Positions 1-8,564 are shown, counted from the stretch's first letter. The stretch: 64,000 nt of DNA from an uncultured Spirochaetales bacterium (GCA_949288415.1 CASEKE010000045.1:92368-156367); one strand, 5' to 3'. Numbers and translations: made by a program. Notes: generated by a model not told the origin, from the letters alone.

Positions 1-939
1 TACAGTAGTGCCGAAATTGCCATCTTGGACGAGCTTCCCTGCGAACGATCCCATTTCTGTGGAGAGTAGCCTGTCGTACGGCGATGGATTTCCTCCTCTC
101 TGCAGATGTCCAGGAACGACGATCCTTGTCTCTACATCGGCATTTTCCGCGATATAGGAAGCAAGCTTTTTCGTGCATGTCGCTTCCCCGCCTCTGCTCT
201 CGAGCCTTTCCGATTTTTTCATCTTGCTTTCGTCCTTCGTCATGGCTCCTTCCGCTATTGCGATGATGTTGAAGCTCTTTCCTTGGTCTATCCTGTGGCG
301 GATCGTCTTTACCACCTCGTTCGGATCGAACGGTATTTCGGGAATCAGCACTATGTCTGCACCGCCGGCTATTCCGGAATACAGTGTAAGCCAGCCGACC
401 TTGTTGCCCATTATCTCGATGAGCATCGTCCTTCCATGGCTTGCCGCGGTGGTATGTATGCGGTCGATGCATTCCGTTGCGATGTCGACGGCACTGTGGA
501 AGCCGAATGTCACTTCGGTGCCGAATATGTCGTTGTCGATGGTCTTCGGAAGACCTATGACATTGAGTCCTTCGCTTGCGAGAAGCGCCGCTGTCTTGTG
601 TGTCCCGGCTCCTCCGAGCGTGACGAGAAGATCGAGCCCAAGCTTCTTGTAGTTCTTCTTCATCTGGTCGAGTCTGCTCTGGCCGTTCTGCTCTTCGACC
701 GTCATCATCTTGAACGGTTGCCTGGATGTACCGAGTATCGTTCCGCCGACATTCAGGATTCCGGAGAAATCCGATTCTTTGAGCGGTTTTGCCTCGCCTG
801 TAATCAAACCGCCATAGCCGTCTGAAATACCGATGATCTCTGTCTTCGGCACATTCTCGTAGATGTACTTTGCGAAACCTCTGATTACGGCATTGAGGCC
901 CGGGCAGTCGCCACCGCTGGTAAGAATTCCAATCTTCAT
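1..939 (-). CDS. pfkA: 6-phosphofructokinase (group III / mixed-substrate type), C-terminus cut by window edge
   Basis: This gene phosphorylates fructose-6-phosphate to the 1,6-bisphosphate in glycolysis. The visible 313 residues begin with the nucleotide-binding GGDCPGLNAVIRG segment. They continue with an LGTSR loop, the GGAGTHKTA motif, the active-site motif PKTIDND and, near the edge, GHLQRGGNPSPYDR. The glycine in GGAGT usually marks ATP use, while the lysine in PKTIDND is typical of pyrophosphate-using or group III enzymes, so the phosphoryl donor is uncertain. The usual aspartate of GGDG is alanine here. The start ATG at 939 has an AGGAG Shine-Dalgarno sequence and an extended -10 promoter upstream. 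No stop codon is inside the window; perhaps 20-40 residues are missing. A second, unrelated-type phosphofructokinase begins at 63540. Confidence 0.9.
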   Translation of the reverse strand, partial: MKIGILTSGGDCPGLNAVIRGFAKYIYENVPKTEIIGISDGYGGLITGEAKPLKESDFSGILNVGGTILGTSRQPFKMMTVEEQNGQSRLDQMKKNYKKLGLDLLVTLGGAGTHKTAALLASEGLNVIGLPKTIDNDIFGTEVTFGFHSAVDIATECIDRIHTTAASHGRTMLIEIMGNKVGWLTLYSGIAGGADIVLIPEIPFDPNEVVKTIRHRIDQGKSFNIIAIAEGAMTKDESKMKKSERLESRGGEATCTKKLASYIAENADVETRIVVPGHLQRGGNPSPYDRLLSTEMGSFAGKLVQDGNFGTTV

Positions 940-962
940 GTCAACTCTCCTTTTTTGTGATA

Positions 963-979
963 GTCTGATTATATCAGAC
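963..979. promoter_or_regulatory. Perfect dyad overlapping the extended -10 of the phosphofructokinase promoter
   Basis: GTCTGAT-TAT-ATCAGAC is a perfect 7+3+7 inverted repeat. Read on the minus strand it contains TGATATAAT (bases 976-968), an extended -10 element placed 28 bases upstream of the phosphofructokinase ATG. There is no convincing -35. A protein bound here would block RNA polymerase, so an operator is the simplest reading. The regulator is unknown. Confidence 0.5.
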
Positions 980-1020
980 AAAAGCCGGCGCTGTGGCGGA
1001 TTTTGTTGTCGGAACACACG

Positions 1021-1053
1021 AAAAAAACCGGTCCTGCAAACCGTGGCGGACCG
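1021..1053 (-). terminator. Rho-independent terminator after the orphan membrane protein gene
   Basis: On the minus strand the arms CGGTCC and GGACCG enclose a 13-base loop and are followed by G and seven T residues. The hairpin begins about 50 bases after the stop of the gene at 1106-1870, separating it from the phosphofructokinase gene. Confidence 0.75.
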
Positions 1054-1105
1054 ATTGTCTCATTTTTATGTAAAGTCCGTATGAACTCCGTGTTATCTTT
1101 TTTTG

Positions 1106-1870
1106 TCAGAATGCATCCTTGCTTGTCGTGATAAGAAGTATCGAGCTGAAGATGAACAGCACCGTACAGGTGATTGTCACCGCATTCGATGTTTCGGAGA
1201 ATATCCCGAAGTTTCCGATGATCATTATTATGAAAGTGATCGAGCGTCTGATGTTGTGTGCGACCTTGTCGTTTATTGCCGCTACTACGTAGGTGACTAT
1301 TGCGGCAAGGTTGACGAGGATGGCCGCGAAAGTGAAATAGACGTCGTAGTCGGATCCGAAGCCGTATACGGCCGACTGCAAGGTCGAGGAAGATGGAGCC
1401 ATAATCGACAGCACAAGAGCCGCGAACAGACTTGTGGCTATGAAGGAACCAAGCTGGGTGATGTTGCTGCCCAAGTAGAGCAGGGATGTGAAAATGAACA
1501 TCACCGAGCAGCTTAGGAAAAAGAATCTTATCAGGACGTTCGTAGTGACCGGATCGAAGATGAGAATGCCTGTCTCGACGAAATACTTCGGCAGGATTAT
1601 CACGCACTCCAACGTCAGGAACAGGAAGAGAAGGGGAAGCAGTTCCCCTTCCGGCGTATGGCTCCTATGCTTTATCCTGAGCACTATGTGCGTCACGAGC
1701 GAGAAGACTATCACAATGAGATAGCTTATCGCCGACACCGTCGTGCTTAGTTCCTTTACGATCCGTCCATTGATTCTCATCGAGATCAACGTGTGGATTA
1801 TGAGGGATGCGATGATCAGAGCCAGCAACCCCTGTAGGAACAGAAGTACTCTCGAATATCCTTTTCCCAT
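1106..1870 (-). CDS. Polytopic membrane protein of unknown function
   Basis: I do not recognise a family. The 254-residue product is almost entirely hydrophobic, with about eight membrane-spanning stretches (roughly residues 8-28, 48-66, 78-98, 112-134, 141-158, 177-199, 209-223 and 229-248). It ends in a short polar tail and shows no catalytic motif. The start lies eight bases after the stop of the symporter gene upstream, so the two are almost certainly co-transcribed. Its SD is weak (GATAGAAG), which suggests translational coupling. The overall shape resembles small sensor-like or 7TM membrane modules without their cytoplasmic effector, but this is only a structural resemblance. A terminator follows the gene. 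Confidence 0.75.
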   Translation of the reverse strand: MGKGYSRVLLFLQGLLALIIASLIIHTLISMRINGRIVKELSTTVSAISYLIVIVFSLVTHIVLRIKHRSHTPEGELLPLLFLFLTLECVIILPKYFVETGILIFDPVTTNVLIRFFFLSCSVMFIFTSLLYLGSNITQLGSFIATSLFAALVLSIMAPSSSTLQSAVYGFGSDYDVYFTFAAILVNLAAIVTYVVAAINDKVAHNIRRSITFIIMIIGNFGIFSETSNAVTITCTVLFIFSSILLITTSKDAF

Positions 1871-1878
1871 CTTCTATC

Positions 1879-3123
1879 TCAAATCTGATCCTGATATGGA
1901 GTCTCGATGTCCGTGTCCACTGCGAATCCTGTGATCTTGCATCCGAGTGCCATGATCGCAGCATCGAGCATCGATGCGACGCCGTTGAGCAGCGGAACCA
2001 GTGCGATCGCCGCAACTTCCGCTCCGTATAGCTCTATTCCGAGAAGCTTGAGAATGAAGTATATGGCGAGAACGACCTCGTAGCCGAGAGCCATGAAGGA
2101 TGTGAACGATACGAGGAATGCGGAGAGGGCGACGAGGATAACGATCGAGGATGAGATGTTTCCTGTCAGCGCGTAGATCAGAGAGAGCGTAGCTACGGTC
2201 GATATGGATGCTGTTCCGCCACGTCCTATGAGGGCGAAGAATGGACTGGCTGTCGCGCCTATCCTTTTCTGGATTCCGAGGTTGTGCCTTGCGATCGTCA
2301 CATTCATCGGCATGGAGAAGAGTATGTTGCCTGTCGTGAGAGCGGCAAACAGAGGGGCTATGGAGCGGTAGATCGCACTGTACGGATTTTTCTTGAATCT
2401 GGTTGCGATCGCATAGAGAAGCGGAAGTGCCCCGAGCAGCATCGCAAGTGCGATCAGAACGATCTCAAGGAAGAAGATCGGTGCTGCCTGCATGGTCTTC
2501 TCCTGATATAGCTTCATGAAGAAATCCGCCGAGGTGAAGAACACCAGGATGAAGCCGTATACCGTATAGAATCTGGATATGCGGAACATCACCTCGCTGA
2601 AGCTGTTCATCACTGCGTATGCAGGACGGATGGTATCGGCATTCGGTTTCATCGAGTATCCGAATATCCATGCCACTATCACCAGAGGAAGTATAAGATT
2701 GGAAGAGATTACTGCTGTATAGAACGGGTTGACCGGCTGAAGCGAGGATGCCAACGAGCTCGTGGCCATCTGGCTGAGGTAGGGGACGAGCTGGTTGGAA
2801 TTTCCTGCCGATGAAGAAACGGGGAAGGCGATCGGGTAGATGGAGAAAAGAAATCCGGCGACGATCGGCATCAGAAGCGATGTGAAAACGGCCCAGAGCA
2901 GTATGCCCTGTGCAGCCTTTCCTCCTATCTTGTCCTTTCTGAGCGATGCGATTCCGCTTGTGAAAGAAAATACGATGAGGGGTATTGTCACGAAAACTCC
3001 TAGGCTCATGATGTAACCCGCTACGGATGAAACGACATTGGTCGCTGCCGCCATATCGCCGAATAGCAGTGCCGTTGCAAGTCCGAAGAGAAGAGCGGCA
3101 AGGTAGGTAATCCAGGTCTTCAT
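1879..3123 (-). CDS. Dicarboxylate/amino acid:cation symporter (DAACS/SDF family)
   Basis: This is a secondary transporter in the inner membrane that takes up dicarboxylates or amino acids with Na+ or H+. The 414-residue protein has the family layout: N-terminal helices, then a conserved C-terminal core with a serine-rich re-entrant loop (GRGGTASISTVATLS) and the region TTGNILFSMPMNVTIARHN. The helices, loops and length fit the SDF family. The substrate cannot be read from the sequence. The ATG has a strong GGAGGA SD eight bases upstream, partly inside a small hairpin. It is the first gene of a two-gene unit with the orphan membrane protein at 1106-1870. Confidence 0.8.
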   Translation of the reverse strand: MKTWITYLAALLFGLATALLFGDMAAATNVVSSVAGYIMSLGVFVTIPLIVFSFTSGIASLRKDKIGGKAAQGILLWAVFTSLLMPIVAGFLFSIYPIAFPVSSSAGNSNQLVPYLSQMATSSLASSLQPVNPFYTAVISSNLILPLVIVAWIFGYSMKPNADTIRPAYAVMNSFSEVMFRISRFYTVYGFILVFFTSADFFMKLYQEKTMQAAPIFFLEIVLIALAMLLGALPLLYAIATRFKKNPYSAIYRSIAPLFAALTTGNILFSMPMNVTIARHNLGIQKRIGATASPFFALIGRGGTASISTVATLSLIYALTGNISSSIVILVALSAFLVSFTSFMALGYEVVLAIYFILKLLGIELYGAEVAAIALVPLLNGVASMLDAAIMALGCKITGFAVDTDIETPYQDQI

Positions 3124-3131
3124 AGTGCATT

Positions 3132-3150
3132 TCCTCCGCCTTACGGCGGA
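3132..3150 (-). promoter_or_regulatory. Hairpin overlapping the ribosome-binding site of the symporter gene
   Basis: On the minus strand TCCGCC-GTAA-GGCGGA forms a 6-bp stem with a tetraloop. The 3' arm runs directly into the SD sequence GGAGGA of the gene starting at 3123. Three bases of the SD are paired when the hairpin forms, so it could damp translation initiation. Confidence 0.4.
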
Positions 3151-3275
3151 ACTCCTTATTTTAATAAAGCCGGGAAGAACAGGCTTGGTTACAGCCGCCC
3201 TTCCTTGCTTGCATCGATCGAGTCGAAGAAAGCTTACTGCTTAGGTTAAATCACAATAGGAAGTTAGTCAAACTC

Positions 3276-6200
3276 CTACTTGAGAAGCTCCTTCAGTCTG
3301 TACTTGCTTCCTATCTCCTTCTCGAGAAGCTCCTTGACATACTTGTCCGCGTCGAATCCCTTGTTTTCGTATCTGATCGCAATCGATAGTGCGGAGAGAA
3401 GAATGATCATCTGGACCTTCTCCTTGTTGTACCATGTGATCTCCTCGTACTCATTGAGTCCTGCGAAATCCCTTATTCCTTCATCTTTGAAGAGCTTTGC
3501 GAGAATCTTCGAGCTGTCGTCGAGATCCTTCTTGTCGACCATGTTGCGCGCATTGAGGAAGATCGCCGCCGCATGGCATATGAGTCTTGCGTTGTTCTCG
3601 TCGAGTCCGAGCTTCTTTTCCTCTTCCTCGAAGAAAAACGAAAGCGGAAGATTGTCGGCCTTCTCCATCGCTTCGAGAATCGTGTCTCTCGTGGTGAATG
3701 GCTTGAGGGCAAGGGAGATTGCCATCATCAGAGGCAGCGATTTCTCGAAACCTGCCCAGCTGTTGAACGCATCCGCGGTTTCCTTCTTGAAGAGGTGGGA
3801 CAGCATCTTGACGTCTCCGACCATCTTCTTCGCATCTACGTCGTCGAGATCTCCCAGAATGTCCTTGGCAACGTCGTCGAGGTTCTCGTAGATCTCCGGC
3901 AGTTTCGAATAGATCTCGGCAAGCTGGAGAAGCAGCGTTCTCTCTACGATCGTGCTTCCTTTTCCTGCAGTCAGCTCGGCCAGACCGTCGAGAAGCTTGC
4001 GGCTCCTGAGCGGTTCGTATAGGGCGAAGAGATTCTTGAGCCTTATCATCAGGATAGCAATCCTGAGGTTCCTGTGACCTCTTTCTCCGTATTCCTTCCA
4101 GAGGATTTCATACGATCCGTCCGTGTCCTCGACTTCGCGTATGTTCCAGTAGACCTTCGATTCATAACCGTTGAGAGCAAAGTTGAGTCCTTCCTCATAA
4201 AGCTTCATCGATGGCCTTATATATGTAAGTCCATCGGAGAAGCATTCCATTATCGCGTACTTCCGTCCTTTGAACGAGAGTCCGAGGTTTTCCGCAAGCT
4301 GGACGCGCACGGTGCTCTTCTCGTCTCCTTTTTTCTTGAGTTTCTCGCAGGAAACCTTGATGTTGCCCCATACCCTTTCGTAGCGGTTGTTGTACAGGAC
4401 GAGAGTCCTCTCGTTTCCGCTTCCGTTGACATAGGCGAACACGCTTTCCTCTACGTTGCCGTTGTTGTAGCAGTCGTATAGGTTGAAATGGTCGACGTTC
4501 GAGAAGAGATATCTTCTTCTGAACAGAGGGAATATTCTCTTGTAGTGCTGGTCGATGAGCCATCCGTTCGGAGTTTCGTTCCAGTAGGCTCTCTTGTATT
4601 CCATTCCGTACTTTTCCCGGAAGCCCTCTATCTGGCCATGTCCGATCATAGGCAATCCGGGCAGGGTTGCGAGGAGCGTGCATACTCCGAAGTATCTGTC
4701 ACCGTCGCCGAACTGGGCTATTGCCGTCTCTTCGTCAGGGTTGTTCATGAAGTTTACGTATCTCTTGAGGATTTCCGGTTCGAATATCAAGGTGTTCTTG
4801 ATTCCGAGCCTGTACTTCTGGTTTTCCTGGTTCTTGAGCATGTTCATGAATGCCGAGTTGTATACCCTGTGCATTCCGAGAGTCCTTACAAAGTAGCCTT
4901 CCATCATCCAGAAGGCTTCCGCAAGAAGGAGTGTGTCCGGTACTTCGATGGCGATCCTGTCGACTACTTCACGCCAGAATTCGTTCGGTATTCTTCTGTT
5001 GAATTCCTTGTCAGACATTGCGTGGACCGCGCGTCCGGCTATGTCTCCGGCGCTTCCGGGTTTAGGATACCATAGCCTCTGGATATGGCGTTTCGCAAGT
5101 GTCATGGCAGCGTCGAATCTGATGATCTGGAAGTTCTTGGCCACATGGATGATTTTCTGGATTACGGCTTCTCTGGTCTCGGGATTGAGGTAATCGAGCT
5201 GGGCAGTGTCGTTCCAGGGCATCGTCGTTCCATCGTTTCCATGGAATACGTATCTTATCTGACCGGTTCTCTTGTCGGTCAGCCTGAATGTCACGGCCGC
5301 ATCGGTCCTGTCGAAGTAATGGTCCTCGAGCTTGACCTCATAGTTCGGATCTCTGGAAAGATCGGGGCCGTTGTACGTATACGACGGGAAAGGAGGCCAG
5401 TCCTGGCTGATGAAGTAGTCGGGGTGCTCGTATACCCAGTTACCGTCGATTCCGGTATGGTTCGGCACCATGTCGGAAGCAAGGCGGATTCCCCTTGCAT
5501 TGCATCGCTGTCTGAGATTTTCCAGTGCCGCCCATCCTCCGATCGCCTCTGCTATGTCATAATCCCTTAACGAGTATGCACTTGCCTCCGCATCGGGGTT
5601 GCCGCACAGGTTCTTGATGGTCTTGCTGGCAGTGCTCCTTTCCCATAGTCCGATGAGCCAGAGCGCGGTGAAACCTCTTTCCTTGAGAAGATCTAGCTCT
5701 CTGTCCGGAATCTGGTCGAGCGTCCGTATCTCCTTTCCGTATTCCTTGGAAAGCTGGTCCAGCCATACGAGAGTGCACTTTGCCATCATTACTACGCGCG
5801 GCATCCAGTTGGAGTCGTCGCTGAAGGCTTCATATTCGTATGCTTCGCCGGAGTAGTCGGTGACGGGCATCGGACCGGGTGCGCCTCCGGGTGTTCCTCT
5901 GTCCTTCTCTTCCTCCCTGATGTAGTCCAGCGAAAGCTGGAGAAGTTCGATCAGTTCGGCCGGAAGCATGTATGCCCATTCTTTCATGATGTAGCGTATC
6001 TGTTCCTGGAGGGAGTCCGGGTACAGTCTTGCCGGTTTTGTCAGGAAGGTGAAGATATCCTCGTCTTCAAGAGCCTTGCCGTTCCTGGATTCGTCCTTGA
6101 TGTACGAGGACAGTATGCTAGAAAGGGCCATGAAGGAGGAAGGGATTTCGAATCCTTCCGGAAGGATGAACGGCTTCGATGCCTTGACCAGAGCCGGGTT

Positions 6201-6626
6201 GTTCAGCATTACCTGATATACGAAGAAGCCTCTTGCGGTCTCGGTGTCCCGATATAGCCCTTCGGCTTTCTCGCTGTCAAGAAGCGGGGAAGGGTAGTTG
6301 TCGCCGTAGTACGACAGTGCCCTTTTGAGCTCGTCGTTCGCATTCACCGCCTGGATTCTGCGGGAGAAGAAGTCGAGATGTCCGCTTTTCATGCATGCTG
6401 TCAGTACGGTCTGGTACAGCAGATGCAGAACGGCAGTGGCGTTGAGCTTGCTTGCGGAGACGAAGTCGCTTCTGCCTTCGTTCCTGACTTTTTCGTTATA
6501 TCGATAGGAGACGGTCAGCGCCTCTCTGTATAGCTGTGAAAGATCTTCATCCGTGGTGAATACCGGTTCTTGCAATTGCAGATCGAGCCTCGTAGCTTTT
6601 GCAATACGGAAATCCCGCTTTTCCAT
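3276..6626 (-). CDS. Very large GH13 (alpha-amylase family) protein
   Basis: This is probably a cytoplasmic alpha-glucan-active enzyme: no signal peptide is seen. The 1116-residue protein has a helical N-terminal region (about 1-270), a GH13 barrel (about 285-720) and a long helical C-terminal region (about 745-1116). GH13 signatures are visible: DMVPNHTG near residue 385, IIRFDAAM near 504 with the nucleophile aspartate, LLLAEAFW near 569 with the acid/base glutamate, and FMNNPDEE near 629 in the place of the usual NHDE motif. I chose the ATG at 6626 because AGGAGG lies seven bases upstream; an in-frame ATG nine codons earlier has no SD. Substrate and reaction, hydrolase or transglycosylase, are not determinable. 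Confidence 0.75.
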   Translation of the reverse strand: MEKRDFRIAKATRLDLQLQEPVFTTDEDLSQLYREALTVSYRYNEKVRNEGRSDFVSASKLNATAVLHLLYQTVLTACMKSGHLDFFSRRIQAVNANDELKRALSYYGDNYPSPLLDSEKAEGLYRDTETARGFFVYQVMLNNPALVKASKPFILPEGFEIPSSFMALSSILSSYIKDESRNGKALEDEDIFTFLTKPARLYPDSLQEQIRYIMKEWAYMLPAELIELLQLSLDYIREEEKDRGTPGGAPGPMPVTDYSGEAYEYEAFSDDSNWMPRVVMMAKCTLVWLDQLSKEYGKEIRTLDQIPDRELDLLKERGFTALWLIGLWERSTASKTIKNLCGNPDAEASAYSLRDYDIAEAIGGWAALENLRQRCNARGIRLASDMVPNHTGIDGNWVYEHPDYFISQDWPPFPSYTYNGPDLSRDPNYEVKLEDHYFDRTDAAVTFRLTDKRTGQIRYVFHGNDGTTMPWNDTAQLDYLNPETREAVIQKIIHVAKNFQIIRFDAAMTLAKRHIQRLWYPKPGSAGDIAGRAVHAMSDKEFNRRIPNEFWREVVDRIAIEVPDTLLLAEAFWMMEGYFVRTLGMHRVYNSAFMNMLKNQENQKYRLGIKNTLIFEPEILKRYVNFMNNPDEETAIAQFGDGDRYFGVCTLLATLPGLPMIGHGQIEGFREKYGMEYKRAYWNETPNGWLIDQHYKRIFPLFRRRYLFSNVDHFNLYDCYNNGNVEESVFAYVNGSGNERTLVLYNNRYERVWGNIKVSCEKLKKKGDEKSTVRVQLAENLGLSFKGRKYAIMECFSDGLTYIRPSMKLYEEGLNFALNGYESKVYWNIREVEDTDGSYEILWKEYGERGHRNLRIAILMIRLKNLFALYEPLRSRKLLDGLAELTAGKGSTIVERTLLLQLAEIYSKLPEIYENLDDVAKDILGDLDDVDAKKMVGDVKMLSHLFKKETADAFNSWAGFEKSLPLMMAISLALKPFTTRDTILEAMEKADNLPLSFFFEEEEKKLGLDENNARLICHAAAIFLNARNMVDKKDLDDSSKILAKLFKDEGIRDFAGLNEYEEITWYNKEKVQMIILLSALSIAIRYENKGFDADKYVKELLEKEIGSKYRLKELLK

Positions 6627-6787
6627 GCATTTTCCTCCTACTAACTCAATCATTTTAGCATGTTAACTTCGAATGAAGTAGATAAAAATGCCGCGTTATG
6701 GCGAATATTTGCGTTTTTTGAGCATTGCCGGGGCTTTGTGGACCGCTTTGTTCCCCACATTCTGGCACATGTATGGAATAGCTTTCT

Positions 6788-7297
6788 TTATAGTGGAATC
6801 AAGTGTTCTTGCAGCAGTTTCCTTGCCTTGTCGAAAGCTTGGCTCAGGGTTATCCTTTCCTCGCTCGTGAACGGACTTGTGACATATAGTCTCACATCTC
6901 CGAACTTTGGTCGTCCTATCCCGATTCTGAGACGGTGGAACATGTCGGTTCCAAGTCTTTCACGTATGCTCCTCAGTCCGTTGTGCCCCTGAAGGCCACC
7001 GCCTTTCTGCATCCTGACCTCCCCAAGGGGAAGCTCCAGATCGTCATGGACAATAAGAATGTCGTCAGCTTCAAGTTTGAAAAACGAGGCTGCCTCGCTT
7101 ACGGCCGTTCCCGATAGATTCATGAATGTGAGGGGCTTTATCGCATGGATGCCGTTTTTTTTCACATACAGGGAATGGAACTTGTTCTGCAGAGCTTCCT
7201 CAGAGCAGAGCTCGTCGAAAAAGAGATATCCGGCATTGTGCCTGGTCGCTTGATATTTCTGTCCGGGATTGCCCAGAAAAGCTATAAGTTTTATCAC
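6788..7297 (-). CDS. pth: Peptidyl-tRNA hydrolase
   Basis: This enzyme releases tRNA from prematurely dropped peptidyl-tRNAs. The 169-residue protein has the family motifs: FLGNPGQKYQATRHNAGY with the catalytic histidine and substrate asparagine, PLTFMNLSG, VHDDLELPLG and GGGLQGHNGLRS. It is slightly shorter than the usual 185-195 residues. The reading frame extends far upstream, but homology starts at a GTG at 7297. There is no SD. A consensus promoter (TTGATA, 18 bases, TATAAT) ends six bases before this GTG, so the mRNA probably starts at the initiation codon. A 161-base gap separates the gene from the GH13 gene downstream. Confidence 0.92.
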   Translation of the reverse strand: MIKLIAFLGNPGQKYQATRHNAGYLFFDELCSEEALQNKFHSLYVKKNGIHAIKPLTFMNLSGTAVSEAASFFKLEADDILIVHDDLELPLGEVRMQKGGGLQGHNGLRSIRERLGTDMFHRLRIGIGRPKFGDVRLYVTSPFTSEERITLSQAFDKARKLLQEHLIPL

Positions 7298-7303
7298 GTT
7301 TGT

Positions 7304-7333
7304 ATTATAATCATCCGTAAGCACAACTATCAA
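7304..7333 (-). promoter_or_regulatory. Promoter of pth, with a palindromic -10 shared with the opposite strand
   Basis: On the minus strand TTGATA (7333-7328) is spaced 18 bases from TATAAT (7309-7304), which ends six bases before the GTG start. The core ATTATAAT (7304-7311) is a palindrome, so it also offers TATAAT to the plus strand (7306-7311), pointing at the membrane protein gene at 7349. Confidence 0.7.
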
Positions 7334-7348
7334 GCTTGGAGGTAATCT

Positions 7349-7795
7349 ATGGCAAAGACAAGCGCAGCTGCGAAGGCAAAGATCGCAGGGGATTTCATAA
7401 TGAAGCTTCTTGTAGGGCTTCTTTTTGTGTGCATCGGAATCGAGGGCATCGCCGGGGGCGATACCGGAGCCAACGAGCTCTATCGTGCCATCGGCAACGA
7501 CGTCGCAAATACGATCCTCGGAATCGTGCTCATCGTCTGCGGACTTCTGATTGCTGTTCCTCTTTTCATCAGGGGAATCAAGCCGACATTCACGAGATAT
7601 TCCACCATCGTGGTGTTCATCGTCTGGGTACTTGTAATCGTATTTGCCGACATAATGAACATCGGATCGTATCGCGGAATGGAATACTTCGAGTGGGCAG
7701 AGGGCTTCATCTACCATCTTCTCATACTGAATGCCATCTACGGAATCACAAAGAAGAGCTTTGTGGCAGTAGCGAAGACAGTCGCAGGCAAGTGA
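7349..7795 (+). CDS. Small conserved-looking membrane protein, unknown function
   Basis: The 148-residue product has about four membrane segments (roughly residues 17-35, 50-72, 85-105 and 118-135) and a lysine/alanine-rich N-terminus (MAKTSAAAKAKIAGDF). I do not recognise a family, and no catalytic residues stand out. The ATG has a good SD (GGAGG, seven bases upstream). Transcription probably begins at the TATAAT at 7306-7311, shared back to back with the pth promoter. A strong terminator follows the stop. It is a single-gene transcript between divergent pth and convergent nth. Confidence 0.75.
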   Translation: MAKTSAAAKAKIAGDFIMKLLVGLLFVCIGIEGIAGGDTGANELYRAIGNDVANTILGIVLIVCGLLIAVPLFIRGIKPTFTRYSTIVVFIVWVLVIVFADIMNIGSYRGMEYFEWAEGFIYHLLILNAIYGITKKSFVAVAKTVAGK

Positions 7796-7816
7796 TATCT
7801 GAAGCAACATGCGTCA

Positions 7817-7841
7817 AGAGGGACCTCAGGGTCCCTTTTTT
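7817..7841 (+). terminator. Rho-independent terminator after the small membrane protein gene
   Basis: GGGACC and GGTCCC form a stem around a short loop, followed by six T residues. It lies 20-45 bases after the stop at 7795 and just before the convergent nth stop at 7861. Confidence 0.85.
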
Positions 7842-7860
7842 CATGTCTTCGATCCTTTTG

Positions 7861-8523
7861 TCATCTCCTCTTGCCGACATCGGTTTTTGCGCACATGTCG
7901 TTCAGGGGACAGCTTGAACAGTATGGCGATACAGGGGTACACATATACTGTCCGAAACGGACCAATGTCTCGTTGAGCGGAATCCAGAACCGTCTTGGAA
8001 GAATTCTTCTCAGTTCCTTTTCCGTCTCCTCCGCCGTCCTCGTACGGACTATGCCAAGCCTGTTGAGAATCTGGTGTACGTGGCAATCGACGCAGATCGC
8101 ATCGCTGCCGAAACCGAGGTTGAGCGTCAATGATGCCGTTTTCAGACCGACTCCAGGAAGTTTCATGAGGGCATCCATGTCGTCTGGCAGTTTTCCGCCA
8201 TATTCATTGTTCACTATACTTGCGATAGTCTTGAGATTCTCCGCCTTTCTCCTGTAGAACGCCGTAGGTTTGATCGTCTCTGCAAGTTCGGTCGTGTCCA
8301 TCGCTTCCAGCGCCTTGAAATCCGCTGCTTTTGCAAAGAGCCTTCCGGAAGCTTCCAGCGTCACCTTGTCCTTTGTCCTTAGCGAAAGAATCGTGGATAC
8401 AAGAATTCTGTACGGGTCGTTGTTCTCTGCCGCGATCAAGCTCACTGAGGGCAGGGGCGATCCGAGCTCCTCGAGCTTCCGCTCGGCTTTTTCCATCAAG
8501 ATGTCGAAATACGTTTCATCCAT
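7861..8523 (-). CDS. nth: Endonuclease III (DNA glycosylase/AP lyase)
   Basis: This base-excision repair enzyme removes oxidised pyrimidines and nicks abasic sites. The 220-residue protein has the HhH-GPD core LPGVGLKTA with catalytic Lys128 and VDCHVHQILNR with catalytic Asp146. It ends in a complete [4Fe-4S] cluster motif C-x6-C-x2-C-x5-C (CTPVSPYC, SSC, PLNDMC). The open frame runs far upstream, but homology starts at the ATG at 8523. There is no SD. A TATATG hexamer ends seven bases before the ATG, suggesting a leaderless transcript. The gene is divergent from the aromatic biosynthesis fusion with only 48 bases between the two starts. Confidence 0.93.
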   Translation of the reverse strand: MDETYFDILMEKAERKLEELGSPLPSVSLIAAENNDPYRILVSTILSLRTKDKVTLEASGRLFAKAADFKALEAMDTTELAETIKPTAFYRRKAENLKTIASIVNNEYGGKLPDDMDALMKLPGVGLKTASLTLNLGFGSDAICVDCHVHQILNRLGIVRTRTAEETEKELRRILPRRFWIPLNETLVRFGQYMCTPVSPYCSSCPLNDMCAKTDVGKRR

Positions 8524-8530
8524 ACTTGTA

Positions 8531-8564
8531 CATATATTGACGAATCGGACAAAAAAAGCATAGT
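8531..8564. promoter_or_regulatory. Interlocked divergent promoters of nth and the aroF-pheA fusion
   Basis: Plus strand: TTGACG (8537-8542), 16 bases, CATAGT (8559-8564), ending seven bases before the ATG at 8572. Minus strand: TATATG (8536-8531) ends seven bases before the nth ATG at 8523. The nth -10 directly abuts the plus-strand -35, so the two promoters cannot easily be occupied together. Neither gene has an SD. Confidence 0.55.

Noticed and set aside
106..825. 239-codon plus-strand frame over the left phosphofructokinase
   Set aside because: The minus strand carries all phosphofructokinase motifs; the plus-strand product has no recognisable feature.
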